NCBI GenBank assembly: GCA_003013855.2
Contig: PVNU02003892.1
Location: forward strand, 3,286,001 to 3,350,000
Length of the DNA stretch: 64,000 nt
From: Liriodendron chinense
Taxonomy: Eukaryota > Streptophyta > Magnoliopsida > Magnoliales > Magnoliaceae
Direction of reading: 5' to 3'
A model generated the notes under the pieces. That model was given only the letters and a program-made list of their open reading frames with translations, had not been told where the DNA came from and did not search any database. Positions 32,801-40,959 of the stretch are shown here, in pieces; within the stretch, counting starts at the first letter, position 1; every line of letters starts with the position of its first letter. The position numbers were made by a program, and so were the translations under genes.

Positions 32801-33868
32801 CGTCAACCAATTCCCCAACCCATTAAAAACCGCAGTCGTAATCTTCTCCCTTGATATAGAAAGCAGGTGAATACAGACGAAATCTGGCATCTGGTACAGC
32901 CCAAAAACACCATTTGAGAACCCCACAACCACCATATCAAGACCACGATGGTAATCACAAGCCGTGAGTTTCGCAGAGGCCTGCATGAAGAAGTCCTTCC
33001 GCGACAGCTCCCATTTCCCCCTATGCAATGCGAATTCCCCGGCTCCTTCATCCAAATTACCATCAGTGCCCTCAGAACTCTTCTTCCTCTTCCTACCATT
33101 GGTAACAATATCCACGTTTTCATTGGGAATCTGCTCGGGCGTGCCCGGAGAAGGAGGGTCTGAAATCTGCCCATCAGAAGCATCAAAATTACCTTCGCTG
33201 CCACTGAAATTCCAGGTGAAGATTGCGCCGTCGCGCGAAATAGTGTACACTCTACAAACCCGGCTGGGGTTCTTCTTCTCCGTGGAGAAAAAGGCCCCCA
33301 CGACGAACTCCCGGTGCCCTAGGAACAAGAACGGCTTACTAAAACCCTTCAATTTCTTCAAACAGAACAATCTGACTGTCAGATCCTTCGACCCAGCCAG
33401 GATGTACTCCGAGTCCGGGGCCCAGTCAAGGGCCGTGATTGGAGCATCACAGTCGGCAAACGTGCGGACGAGCTGGAAAGGGAAGAACTCCTTCCTGAAG
33501 CCAGGGGAGCGCCAGATCTGTACGAGCTTGCCGACGCCGACAGCGATGAGGGAGCCGTCGGGGCTGAACTTGAGGGAGGAGACGGAATGCTTGAAGGTGA
33601 GGCGATGGAGGACGATCCGACGGCGTAGATTGATGAGGAGGCATCGACGGTTGTCATCGACGGAGAGGAGGAAGGTGCCGTCAGGGGAGACGGCGATGTG
33701 GGAGATGTTGGAGGAGGATTCGCAGGGTAGGGTTTGGGATTGGGATTTAGTGAGGTCGGTGACGGAGATGCGATTGCCGATAGGGGAGAGGAGGAGGGTA
33801 TTTTCGGAAATGAGGGCGTTCCCGCCTCTGTAGGGAGCGCCTAGAAGGTTCTGGAAGCGGAAGTTCAT
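8651..33868 (-). CDS. PWP2: PWP2 / UTP1 homologue, SSU-processome WD40 protein (seven exons)
   Basis: Spliced CDS: 33868-32645, 26890-26639, 26550-26458, 25862-25491, 25061-24717, 9170-8943 and 8821-8651. It gives 894 codons plus TGA (8653-8651). Residues 1 to about 740 are WD40 repeats (blade ends such as VWTV, RAWDLF, FVWSM, RLWDVF and HFWDP are visible). An acidic linker (DDEISDEEEGID) lies in exon 5, and residues 763-890 form the Utp12-type C-terminal domain. A basic patch (GRKRKK) in exon 1 could be a nuclear signal. The start MNFRFQNLLG is preferred over an in-frame upstream ATG whose extra 18 residues are a poly-lysine GAA-repeat artefact. By family knowledge it is nucleolar, joins the UTP-B complex and is required for early pre-18S cleavage. 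Length suits plant orthologues (about 860-900 aa). No stop or frameshift is seen, so the gene is probably functional despite 21 kb of intronic repeats. A possible AATAAA lies at 8210-8205, with weak support. Confidence 0.95.
8943..9170 (-). CDS. PWP2: PWP2 exon 6 (residues 763-838)
   Basis: Acceptor TGTGCAG|GCA follows intron 5. Encodes AVDAAIAEDQPQRALLLSLR, LNEDSLIKKCI and LLESCPHLEFILRWCQ, the helical Utp12 domain shared by UTP-B WD40 proteins. Donor CAG|GTCTAT, 228 bp, phase 0. Confidence 0.94.
9762..10526. mobile_element. hAT non-autonomous element with palindromic subterminal repeats
   Basis: Perfect 8-bp target duplication GTGTCTTC (9754-9761 and 10527-10534). Terminal inverted repeats are TAGTGTTTCAAATAG and (inverted) CAGTGTTTTAAATAG. 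Just inside the ends are repeated GTAGCGTACGCTAC palindromes (9780-9895, 10450-10515) around an AT-rich, non-coding core. The 8-bp duplication and CAGTG end are diagnostic of the hAT superfamily. It lies in PWP2 intron 5, 591 bp upstream of the exon 6 acceptor. Confidence 0.92.
10535..12307. other. Intron 5 stretch without identifiable genes
   Basis: Contains four near-copies of CGTGGATTCGA at 10976-11054 and text resembling the transcribed end of an LTR (around 10870-10960), but no matching partner or coding domain. ORFs here are short and unlike known proteins. Confidence 0.4.
12316..12510. mobile_element. Left part of the outer hAT-like element (host of the chromovirus)
   Basis: Starts CAAGGTATTC after flank ATTCCAGC (12308-12315). 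It is filled with short inverted repeats around GTAACGGTGGTCGTAACGG and GGCCGATACGG. It runs directly into the chromovirus target site AATTC and resumes after 20582. Confidence 0.75.
12516..13448 (+). repeat. 5' LTR of the chromovirus
   Basis: 933 bp, TG...CA. Contains several copies of a GGGCGCCC palindrome (about 12707-12830) and an AT-rich promoter-like section with 'ttatttaagagggctaaagccc'-like sequence around 12900-12930. It aligns throughout with the 3' LTR once that LTR's insertion is removed. By eye there are several differences per hundred bases, so the insertion is not recent. Confidence 0.93.
13453..13463 (+). other. Primer-binding site (tRNA-iMet type)
   Basis: TGGTATCAGAG lies 4 bases after the end of the 5' LTR. 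It matches the first 11 bases of the usual plant primer site complementary to initiator methionine tRNA. Confidence 0.85.
13738..14646 (+). pseudogene. Chromovirus gag, interrupted by nonsense codons
   Basis: Begins MPMRRGRGFGLQ and includes a coiled-coil-like N-terminus, then the retrotransposon gag domain (KLVGQAKLFWTN, YLPLSYRQKLIDQWQSL, RFKTGLRADLQRELM). A TAG at 14200-14202 and a TGA at 14644-14646 interrupt it. No frameshift is present, and the same frame runs on to the zinc knuckle at 14794 and into pol. Gag forms the virus-like particle in active relatives. Confidence 0.9.
14779..18564 (+). pseudogene. Chromovirus pol: protease, RT, RNase H, integrase, chromodomain
   Basis: Same frame as gag. 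Order: CCHC zinc knuckle (CYECGNLGHMSNQC, 14794-14835), aspartic protease whose usual DSG triad reads DSE near 15089, reverse transcriptase with YFDD at 16162-16173, RNase H (CDASGVGIGGVL to NKPADALSRK, about 16597-16940), integrase with HHCC finger and catalytic D/D/E region (about 17059-18200), and a chromodomain (EEIEEILDDEI to RYLVKWKN, about 18273-18440). TAG stops lie at 16369-16371 and 17050-17052. The frame runs 85 bases into the 3' LTR before TGA at 18562. Intact relatives make one gag-pol polyprotein; this copy cannot. Confidence 0.93.
18480..20577 (+). repeat. 3' LTR of the chromovirus, split by a hAT-like insertion
   Basis: LTR parts 18480-18955 and 20105-20577 align with the 5' LTR. 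The 1149 bases between them are absent from the 5' LTR and begin and end CAAGGT...ACCTTG. Removing the insertion and one 8-base duplication leaves about 941 bp, matching the 933-bp 5' LTR. Confidence 0.93.
18956..20104. mobile_element. hAT-like non-autonomous element inside the 3' LTR
   Basis: Termini CAAGGT...ACCTTG are perfect 6-base inverted repeats that fit the hAT consensus YARNG. Flanks TTTCTTCT (18948-18955) and CTTCTTCT (20105-20112) are a 7/8 match to an 8-bp duplication, though the sequence is CTT-rich. Both ends hold dense palindromes (GTATCGGCCGATAC, GTAACGGCCGTTAC), and AAACGG hexamers occur near the left end. The core is AT-rich and non-coding. The core at 19826-19937 matches the reverse complement of about 20640-20770 in the outer element, so the two are one family. 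No transposase is encoded. Confidence 0.82.
20583..21377. mobile_element. Right part of the outer hAT-like element
   Basis: Continues after the chromovirus with an AT-rich core, then a palindrome-rich end (CCCCGTAACGGCCGTTACGG near 21056-21075). The likely terminus is ...CACCATG at 21377, followed by ATTCCAAC, a 7/8 match to the left flank ATTCCAGC. An internal ACCTTG at 21180-21185 is an alternative end but lacks a matching flank. Total without the chromovirus is about 995 bp. Confidence 0.7.
21701..21895. repeat. 60-bp tandem repeat, about three copies
   Basis: Units beginning GATGAAG(T/C)TGAT(T/C)AGTGG recur at 21701, 21761 and, diverged, 21821, with a partial fourth near 21884. It lies in PWP2 intron 5. 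Confidence 0.75.
22430..22887 (+). pseudogene. PIF/Harbinger (HARBI1-like) transposase, N-terminal fragment
   Basis: Translates to SSAEYYRRYLCMEPPRKGNR in one frame, then after a frameshift near 22620 to LREKDILHDTKRMTLEEQVV, FLHTVGHNVRNHVIGHRF and SGETVSRHFHRVL. This is the N-terminal helical region of plant HARBI1-like nucleases. It ends WNAYFQ followed by a good donor (CAG|GTAAGA at 22888), the position where this family often has an intron. The downstream nuclease exon (DDE) is missing. Antisense to PWP2 in intron 5. It is a transposase relic rather than a host gene. Confidence 0.8.
23116..23590 (-). pseudogene. L1-type LINE 3' fragment (zf-RVT domain)
   Basis: Minus-strand translation gives KILTLDNLRKRF, PNGCILCLQNAEHMDNLLLH and CNFSREAWESFLPLL. 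This is the zinc-binding region (C-x2-C...H-x-C) found after reverse transcriptase in plant L1 elements. A frameshift lies near 23457. The reverse transcriptase itself is absent. Same strand as PWP2, in intron 5. Confidence 0.8.
24177..24410. repeat. MITE-like repeat with GTTTGGAT ends (copy 1)
   Basis: Starts GCCTGTTTGGATTG and ends GCTATCCAAACAACACAA, an imperfect terminal inverted repeat. It shares 'tctcatatgatattcctctcacaa' style interior with the repeat at 25930-26172. No clear target duplication. In PWP2 intron 5. Confidence 0.55.
24717..25061 (-). CDS. PWP2: PWP2 exon 5 (residues 648-762)
   Basis: Encodes the VLLRRFQITRNLSLDGVLDF blade, the acidic DDEISDEEEGID segment, the last WD40 unit (WAAATTEGVLLYSID) and FDPTDLDMDVTPE. 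Donor GAG|GTATCA opens the 15.5-kb intron 5. The next exon is identified by the family continuation after VTPE. Confidence 0.94.
25491..25862 (-). CDS. PWP2: PWP2 exon 4 (residues 524-647)
   Basis: Encodes ASSSWDKTVRLWDVF, the invariant-looking RRDIAGGR stretch and YILAGGSSKYICMYDV, typical of the second PWP2 propeller. Acceptor ATTCAG|GCA, donor CAG|GTTAGT, 372 bp, phase 0. Confidence 0.94.
25930..26172. repeat. MITE-like repeat with GTTTGGAT ends (copy 2)
   Basis: Starts GGGCATGTTTGGATAC and ends AGCTATCCAAACAACACAA, with the same 'CATATTCCTCTCACAA' interior as the copy at 24177. It sits in PWP2 intron 3. Confidence 0.55.
26458..26550 (-). CDS. PWP2: PWP2 exon 3 (residues 493-523)
   Basis: A 93-bp exon encoding IFVWSMKTGRLLDVLSGHEG and the start of the next blade. 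Acceptor is TTTTCAG|ATT and donor is AAT|GTAAGT. It lies only 88 bp from exon 2, the shortest intron of the gene. Confidence 0.92.
26639..26890 (-). CDS. PWP2: PWP2 exon 2 (residues 409-492)
   Basis: Acceptor TGGCAG|GTC continues the blade begun in exon 1, giving DDNKIK-VWTVSSGFCFVTF across the junction. Donor is GAG|GTATGT. The exon contains two WD40 units (HTNAVTALHF, SLDGTVRAWDLF) and is 252 bp, phase 0. Confidence 0.93.
27038..28171 (-). mobile_element. Solo LTR of a gypsy-type element, TSD TTCAT
   Basis: On the minus strand it reads TGATGCGGACATCAGAC ... CTGCGTCA, the same start as the chromovirus LTR. Perfect 5-bp duplications TTCAT flank it (27033-27037 and 28172-28176). Length 1134 bp, no internal region, so it arose by LTR-LTR recombination or gene-conversion-like loss. 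It lies in PWP2 intron 1, and contains four TTAGGG hexamers at 27333-27356. Confidence 0.88.
29374..30207 (+). mobile_element. Solo LTR related to the intron-5 chromovirus, TSD TTTTA
   Basis: Begins TCATGAGGACACAAG and ends GGGCATCCTACGTCA, aligning along its length with the chromovirus LTR (shared 'gaccatgcaagatcgggagg' tract near 29984-30003). Perfect duplications TTTTA lie at 29369-29373 and 30208-30212. At 834 bp it is shorter and more diverged than the LTRs at 12516 and 18480. In PWP2 intron 1. Confidence 0.92.
30213..30875. repeat. Possible decayed palindrome-rich hAT-like element
   Basis: Starts AATAACAATATTGGTCACC and ends with ATCGGTAGGACCTTGTTTTAAG. Both ends carry short ATCGG/CCGAT and TATTGG motifs around an AT-rich core, like the hAT-like elements of intron 5. 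No duplication was found; the solo LTR at 29374 seems inserted at its left edge. Confidence 0.4.
31025..32168 (+). pseudogene. RTE-type LINE reverse transcriptase remnant
   Basis: Plus-strand translation shows DLHMIFID then EKAYDRV after a stop, the catalytic region YMLFADDMVLID (FADD at 31409-31420), RYIGSIIHENVEIEKDVDRR, and the 3' end GTCGGGATAAGGATTAGATGATG typical of plant RTE elements. Many stops and frameshifts. Antisense to PWP2 in intron 1. Confidence 0.85.
32645..33868 (-). CDS. PWP2: PWP2 exon 1 (residues 1-408)
   Basis: Encodes the N-terminal WD40 propeller. The sequence LLGAPYRGGNALI follows the start, and AYSPDSQLLATGADDNKIK ends the exon. The donor reads AAG|GTAATT. A basic stretch (NGRKRKKSSEG) sits in a low-complexity loop between blades. 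At 1224 bp it is by far the longest exon and keeps phase 0. Confidence 0.95.
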
Positions 33869-33904
33869 GGCCTTTTGGTTCTTCTTCTTCTTCTTCTTCT
33901 TCTT

Positions 33905-34285
33905 CCAGGGTTTTTTTCTCACTAGGGTTTCTGCAGAGAGAGAGGACAGCTCTAAAACCCTACATGCAGTTGAGGAAGGTCGTTCTAAAACCCTAGAAGG
34001 CGAGATATCGCGAGATGAACTTTGGCGGGAGTCCCGATATTTTGTTGTGATTTTGTTGACGAGAAAGAGGCCGGAAACAATACAAACGTTCGTACGATTA
34101 ACTTAACGTACGAGTCTATGCGTGGAGCTTACCATTTTCTTCTATTAAAATCCACTCCATCCATCATGTGATTCACCTAATATTGTCCTTATTTACCGAA
34201 TATCATATTGATTCAAGACTTAAATAGGTGACAAAAGGTAATAACTTTCCTAAAACCTGTAAAATAATGGGCTGTGGCCCAAAAT
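33905..34285 (-). promoter_or_regulatory. PWP2: PWP2 promoter/5' leader with telo-boxes and site II motifs
   Basis: Upstream of the start are three telo-box cores (AAACCCTA): 33955-33962 and 33988-33996 on the plus strand, and 33922-33930 on the minus strand. Two site II elements (TGGGCY) lie at 34268-34273 (+) and 34276-34281 (-). A GAA/TTC microsatellite (about 33880-33904) sits just before the ATG. Telo-box plus site II is the known promoter pairing of plant ribosome-biogenesis and translation genes, which fits PWP2. The transcription start was not located. Confidence 0.7.
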
Positions 34286-34479
34286 GAGTTTTATAACGGA
34301 CTGATCTTTTGGAACTCCATTCATTCTTGGCCGGATTCATACTCTTGATGGATTAGATGGCACATATAAAATAATATAGGACCCACATATGATATTGGAG
34401 GTTTTCAATGGTGAGCATCCCATCACAGCAGTACATTCAGTTAAGCCATCTCATAGTCCGCGTTAATCGACTCCATCCT

Positions 34480-34925
34480 ACGGCTAAATTTTGGCCCACT
34501 GTGAATGTATGAGGTTTATCCACACCGTCCATCCATTTTTCCATATCATTTTAGGGGTTGAACCCAAAATTGAAGCATATCCAAAGCTAAAGTGGACCAC
34601 ACCACAGGAAACAATGGGAATGATAATTTCCACCGTTGACACATTGCTAGGGCTAATAGTAGTGTTTATTTGTCATCTAATCTAATCTGTTCGTAAGGTC
34701 ACACAGATATGGATGAAGAAAAAATGCATAGATTAGCTTGATACAAAACTTCTAAGACCCCTTAGAATTTTTAAATAGTATGACCCAATTCACGCAGTTT
34801 CGTGTGGTTTGGTCCATTGGAGTTTTATGCTTCCTTTTTAGGCTCAAGCCATAAAATTATGGGCTAAGATGGATGGACGGTAAAACTTATAAATTACAGA
34901 GTTTACTCAGTAAGTCAGTATGCAA
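34480..34925. repeat. Foldback MITE of the GGGCCCACC family
   Basis: Contains CACCGTCCATCCATTTTTCC, AAGTGGACCACACCACAGGA and the inverse forms near the right end (GATGGATGGACGGT). It lies about 600 bp upstream of the PWP2 start. Ends are approximate. Confidence 0.6.
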
Positions 34926-35142
34926 TCCACTTCCCTATTACACGGGCTTTTAATTATGACTAATGGGGCCATGATTCGGTAATCTAAACCATTGATTGTT
35001 TCGTAGAAGAGCACCACAGTGGTCTACATTCAACTAAAAAAGGTCTCAATATTGGCACCTTAGATCTTCCAATCACAGCCATAATCAGAGAATTCTCCAT
35101 CCGAGCCAATGGATGAATGATCTAGATTACTGAAATTTGGCC

Positions 35143-35525
35143 CCGCTTGTAAGAATTGAAGAACAATGCATACCGTTTAAGAGGAGATGGCTGGTACTCA
35201 TTGTGCAATCCCCTGCATAAACCCAACAAAACCAGAAATATCCTGTCACGAGTTTTTGGAAGGTCTGAAGTGAAACCGCTCAACAACACCAGTACACAGT
35301 ACTATAAGCAAAATCTCCAAATACACGAGGAAGAACCACACGTATAGGAGATCATCATGTCAGCAAAATCTCCTAACACGTGACAAAGAACCACATGTGA
35401 AGGAGATCATCGAATCATCCATTGGGCATAATTTGGGCCCGCTTGTGAGAATTGAAGAGCAGTCCATACCATAGAAGAGGGCTGGTACTTAGTCTGCAAT
35501 CCCCTGCTTAAACACAACAAAATGA
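35143..35525. repeat. Diverged direct duplication (about 296-bp spacing)
   Basis: 'CCCGCTTGT(A/G)AGAATTGAAGA' through 'CAATCCCCTGC' occurs at 35143-35240 and 35439-35525, with a shorter repeated 'GGAGATCATC' unit between them. Confidence 0.65.
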
Positions 35526-36021
35526 GATGGTCCTTAAATTTGAAAAATGCTAACTCCCATCTTAATCTCAATTTCTAACTATTCAAAACAGCTTTTAAAA
35601 ACAAACAATAATAATAATAATAACATTAATACAAAATGCAAAAATCGATTAAAAGTTTGATTAACAAGATAATGTACGGATTACTTAAGATCTTTACCAC
35701 CAACGGCTAAGATCAAGAAAGTTTCATGGCCATTGATCCAACATCTCCCACTTGCCCATGAAAATAGAATATGTCATAAAGCATTACTCTTATTCGGTGA
35801 TTACCTATTATGTAGATATTCTTATTACTAAGTATTTCATGCTCTCATGAATACACTACTCTATGCTTACCTAATATTTTCAAATTTTTATCAATTTAGT
35901 GTCTATGAGACCCATTGGGCCTGCAAGCTTTGCAAACAATTCTGCACTTACGACTTGTTAATGTATCAACAATCATACCACCTAAAAGCAAGTAACCCAG
36001 CGCTGCTGCTACTCCTCTCTA

Positions 36022-36055
<34 letters not shown>

Positions 36056-36120
36056 ATGTACTTCAATGTGTCTACTCTTTAAGCTATTAGTTCAATGTTA
36101 TATTAATCTGCTATGGCTTG

Positions 36121-36259
36121 TTGAGTATAGAAACGTCATTTCAACATGTTTTGGTATCAAATCCTAATATAGGGGTAGCTAACATTGAAGTGTGACTAAA
36201 GTATGGGTGTGTGTACTAACCTAAATAATAATAATAATAAATAAATAAATAAATTAAGC
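36121..36259 (+). mobile_element. SINE, 5'-truncated copy, TSD ATGGCTTG
   Basis: Shares CATTTCAACA, a B-box-like GGTATCAAATCC, GGTAGCTAACATTG and GTGTGTGTACTAACC with the copies at 55885 and 38840. It ends in an (AATA)n/(AAAT)n tail. Perfect 8-bp duplications are at 36113-36120 and 36260-36267. Confidence 0.75.
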
Positions 36260-36350
36260 ATGGCTTGCTTATCACAAAAAACATGAATGGGCTTGCCGGT
36301 TATATCTAACTTCATCTACTTAATAAAGTGTTTTATCCGGATGAAAAAAT

Positions 36351-36530
36351 GGAAGCAGCATTACAAGCAATAAATTCATCCTTCTAAATATACCTGGCAA
36401 CACATTCATGCTTTTTACTAAACCAAAAAACAGCAGGTCCTCTAGATAGGAAAACAAGACTTGAGATGGACTTGTTATAATTATCTCTGTCTCTAGTAAA
36501 ATTCACACTTGAATATCCTTGAGCTTATCT
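36351..36530 (-). pseudogene. Ty1/copia RNase H fragment
   Basis: Minus-strand frame reads GYSSVNFTRDRDNYNKS, LVFLSRGPAVFWFSKKHECVA and, after a stop, DEFIACNAAS. This matches the end of a copia RNase H (GY-D-DW... to EAE-x-A), with the usual catalytic DAD changed. No other domains are nearby. Confidence 0.7.
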
Positions 36531-38839
36531 GCTTGAAGACAACTTCAGATGCATTATTTCTTTTATACATCCATACATCACTTCTACTACATGCCAATAT
36601 TTCACACTGGATTACTTTGTTACCTAATAATAAGGCATACTGTGTAGTTTCCTTATACATAACATAACGTGTATCAAGTTGTCCATCGCTTGAACATTGG
36701 GAATGCCTAATGTTTCCTATCTTTTGGAAAATATTTTCTATATAATTTAAATTCATTTTTTATTAGAGTGGATACTGATTTACAATTTTCATTCTAGACC
36801 TTTCAAATATTTTGTCAAGATTTCTTTCTATACTGATTTACAATTTTCATTCTTATCCTTTCCCATATTTTATCAAGATCTCTCTCTTGATCCAAGCATA
36901 ACATCTAATAAGATGGATAAAGCATTCAACGGTATGATAGTTAGGCCTTTTCTAGTATAATAGTGTGGTTAATTCATTTCTCATCACTGTTTGGACAGTT
37001 GATATTGTGATAGATGAGAGTTAAAGACGTGCCAACATTATTAACAGTTGTTGAGCCTTTTCTAGTATAAAAAATTGATCATTGTGGCTTTCCAAGCATG
37101 AAAACAAAATAGTTCATTTCATAGTCATGGACCTGATGGTTATGATTATGTAATTAAATTGACTTTTTGGGAGTGATAGGCAATTGAAGGCGGGCCCTAT
37201 ATAATGGTAATCAAGATCATTGATCAAACCTGTAGTATAATCAATGTGGATCAGTTTTTTTTTAGCTACTGGTTGGTTGGTTATTATCATCGCATCAAAG
37301 TCAATTTCGAGAGTCAGGAGTAGTCAAAGTTATGATCACATGATAGATGGTCTAGATGAATGATTGCGCCTTCTCTAATATGATTAATATGAACCATTTA
37401 TCTTCATTGCAATTGACACGAATGATTTAAAATCTCAAAATGTTTGAGGAGAGATAAGTAATCAAAGATAATATGCATTATGGATGGTCTAAACCAATAC
37501 CTAGACAGATTTCAATACAATCGATTAACACTAACAACTTTTGTTGGCTCTTTATCAATGGCTATAATTGTGTGACTCAATTTAGGCCAATCTATGTATC
37601 ATCTGACTGACTTGATGAATAACAAGTTTTCTCACACAAGTTTACACTTCTAAAACGAAATAAAACAAAATTTTAATTTTTTTTCATTTTGTTTCTAATT
37701 CTAATATATAACACAAATTTCAACTTTTGATCGGCATTCTCCTTTCTTAGGTTTTTTTTTTTTTTTTTTTTTTTTAAGAAATATAAAGACCAAAAAGTAA
37801 AATTCTTTAGCAGCCATAGCTCTTCTTATTATTGATCACCTTGAGTTGGTCATGGGAGATTGAAAACCTAGACTTGTATAAAACAAATGGAACACTTTCT
37901 TTTTCTGAAACTTTTTTTTCCTTTTAAAAATATTAGCCAATGGCTTGCATTTGCTATGACTTGAAATCCACATCACAATTATAATAAAATCTATATGAAT
38001 TGGAATTCTTAATTATATTGTAGAATTTATTGGAATTAAAAAGAAATTGTATTTGGCAACTTTTAATTGAGATGCATTGAAATTCTATAATATCTTCACA
38101 AAAACTTGAATTTTATTATCCAAAATTAGTATACATGTGTGACATTTGAGAAAATAACTGTAACAAGACCATTAAAATATAAACTTTGGCAAAAAATGAT
38201 AAAATTTTGAGCCTCAAGTGGTCACAAATGTAAGAACCCCAAACGACGTCTCTCACCAGCATTTTTCAACCATCCATTAGATGGCCAACATTTGGACAAT
38301 TTGGATTATTCCATTACTATCATTTTAGTGATGTGGCCAACAATTAAATTGTTTTGGAGTATCATCCATATGTCACATGTACAACAGAACACCTTTGTTA
38401 TCCTTGTGACTCTCTTACTTAAAAAAATGAAGCTAGCAAACACACCAAAAAGATGCAGCAATTACCATCGGTATGCCACGTGTACAATAGATTAATAGCC
38501 CAACACACCGGAAAGATGCAATTACATACCATCAATTGCCACTGAGTACCACTGAATACATGCTAAATCACCCCCGCATAGACTCAAGTACACCCAATCT
38601 AACTGGGTTGAGTCAAATAAGTCATGGATTGACTCAGGAAACGAGGCCGAAGTTCACAGACAAGATTTTTGGTTATAAAGATATTCCAATGGCTAGGCCA
38701 GTGACCTAATCAGGTAAACTCAATTCGAGTCCTGAATTGACCCATCCGGTCCACAAATTGTGTATAAAATTAGCTACTTGTGGCAATTAGTACATTAAGG
38801 CTGGGACAATCTTCGGCCCCACTGAGCACTCTTTGGGCC
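36531..38839. other. AT-rich gene-free region
   Basis: No domain found. A short duplication (ATACTGATTTACAATTTTCATTCT) occurs at about 36769 and 36829, and a 27-T run lies near 37750-37776. Confidence 0.4.
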
Positions 38840-39015
38840 TTTTTTATTTTTATTTTTTTGGGTTAGTACACACACCCCACCGTTAGTACCCCCCGCCCCT
38901 GTTAGTCACACAGCAATGTTAGCCACCCCCTTGGAAATCGATATGAAGAGCTCAAGTGTTGAAATGAGACCATCTTCACTCAGTCTCCCACTTGAGCTAT
39001 GGATTTGGGTGTAGT
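38840..39015 (-). mobile_element. SINE copy, minus strand
   Basis: Reverse complement starts near CCAAATCCATAGCTCAAGTGG (A-box-like) and ends GTGTGTACTAACCC plus an A-rich tail. Flanks ACTCTTTGGGCC (38828-38839) and ACTCTGGGGCTT (39016-39027) may be a diverged duplication. Confidence 0.7.
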
Positions 39016-39027
39016 ACTCTGGGGCTT

Positions 39028-40467
39028 GTGCAGTGAAGGATAATACAAGTTCTCTCGCCGGAATCCAAAGCTCATAGGTTGGACCTGGGCACCATTTGGC
39101 ACGATCAAAACCCCAAATTGCAGCCGCGTGCAAGTGGGGCACATGGTTTGGTTGAACCATATGGTTATTCTAATGTGCGTGACCTGGATGGCCTGTTCTT
39201 CATGAACTTTTATGGTGGGCCAGTCACAAACTACGATCAATGGCTTGCAAATAGATGGTAAGAAATGTAAAAACCATAAACGTCCGACAGGAAAAAGAAA
39301 AAGAAAAGTTCAAATAGTTCATGTCCATGATCTTCCAAAGTGTATGCTGGTGATCCCCACCCACAATATTGCCCATTAAATCAAAGCCCTTAGATCATCA
39401 AATAATGGGCCCACTTTATGGACCCAGAGACGGATGACACTTCACACATTCTGGGACATGGTCCATATACCGAAATTAGGCCCAAGCCTGGTAAATTGCA
39501 ATTGGGTTTATGTGGGCCTCAATAACAAAGATGACATGGATATGGATTACTTGCTGGGTCGTGAAAACAGGCCGAACGTGGGATTCATCAACATGGCCCA
39601 TTGTCAAGATCATTTATATCTTCTCCTTATAACTGTAACTCTGTGATCCGGGACACAAGCTTCTGTGGCCCGTGATGGACTTTCGGGTCTAAAAGTACTG
39701 GTCTGGGCTTGTGACCAATCTTGAACCGGTGGGTCAAGCCAAGTCCTGATTTTCAGAACTGGGTCTTTGGTTACTTTGCTACCAAGGCTTGGGGTGAACC
39801 AGGATCGCCCTGAATTAGGGATATTATGATTGGCCACAGGCCTGAATTTCAAGCCCAATCAGACAGGCTAACCTGAATGCCAGCCCCTTAAAGCCCGTAG
39901 TTTGAAAATCAGCACCCCTCTAGGTGCGCTCCCTTGTAACGGGCAGAAGTGGGACCCAGGTGATGTATTCAAGATATCCAAACCGTCCATAATATGAATA
40001 ACCTCACATTAACACTATAGACCAAACATCAGACTAAATGGAAATTCAAGTGGACCACATAATAGGAGACAAGTTGAGACGGGATACCCACCCTTTATTT
40101 TGTTGGGGGCTCATCGTGTTGTATGTACGGAATTCAGGCTCTCAATACCCTTCATCTGTCCTCAATGAAGAGTCCAGACAAACATCAGACTGTTCTGCAA
40201 TCAGGTGAGGGCCGATGAGAATCAAGGGTGGCCGTACCTTCCCATCTTGTTCCCTGTTCTGTGGATCACCAGAGTTTTGTATGGAGCTGATTTTGGAACC
40301 TGGAGGTATCATGTGGGGAAGGATCCGATGGACCGGTTGCATGTGATACATACACGGCCTGGGCTCCACCTCTGCCTGGTACCACCATAAGCTTTCGTGG
40401 GTACCAGTACCACCGGATCACACCTTAACTCATCCAACACCAGTTTTTACACAGCAGCGTAAAACAT
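39028..40467. other. Gene-free region with unassigned ORFs
   Basis: ORFs of 60-86 codons on both strands (for example 39079-39261, 40205-40390) show no recognised domain and no splice chain I could build. Pieces of GGGCCCAC-type repeat are scattered through it. Confidence 0.35.
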
Positions 40468-40959
40468 GCAAGATTTGTGGGGCCCACAATGTTGTAAATG
40501 TAAATCCACTACGTCCATCAGATGGAAAACCTTATTTGAACGGTACGTAGAAAACATCAGACTGATAAAAAAAACTCTGAAGGCCTTACGAAGCATAACA
40601 ATATAAAATTGCTACCAGAACCTCTACGTTCACGTGGTGTGGACCGCCTGAATATTAGATTAGGCTGATTTTTGTATTTCTATTTCATCCTGGTGTTTTG
40701 AACATGTTTAACGGGTTTGTTGAATGATACACGCCATATACGGTGACCTCACACACAGACTTATGGTTGGCATTCTATCTCCGTTGTTTGTTCCCCTTTG
40801 TGTGGCCCACATGAATTTAGTTGTACCTAAAGACCTAAGTACATCTACTCACCCACCGGTAGAAGGTACAAAATCCAGGTTCCATTCCCACTGATTGCAT
40901 TTTGGGTCCGTCCAAACAGGCTCCCAAAATGGCGCCACTTATAGGAGAATAAACCATAT

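Noticed and set aside
32964..33833. 289-codon plus-strand ORF
   Set aside because: Exact antisense of PWP2 exon 1, serine/arginine-rich composition and no domain. It exists because the exon is GC-rich and stop-poor.
33869..33922. Upstream in-frame ATG extending PWP2 by 18 residues
   Set aside because: The extension is a poly-lysine run from the GAA microsatellite; PWP2 proteins begin at the MNFRFQNLLG-like sequence.
39079..40390. ORFs such as 39079-39261 and 40205-40390 as exons of a gene
   Set aside because: No recognised domain, no consistent splice sites or frame linking them, and repeat fragments lie between.
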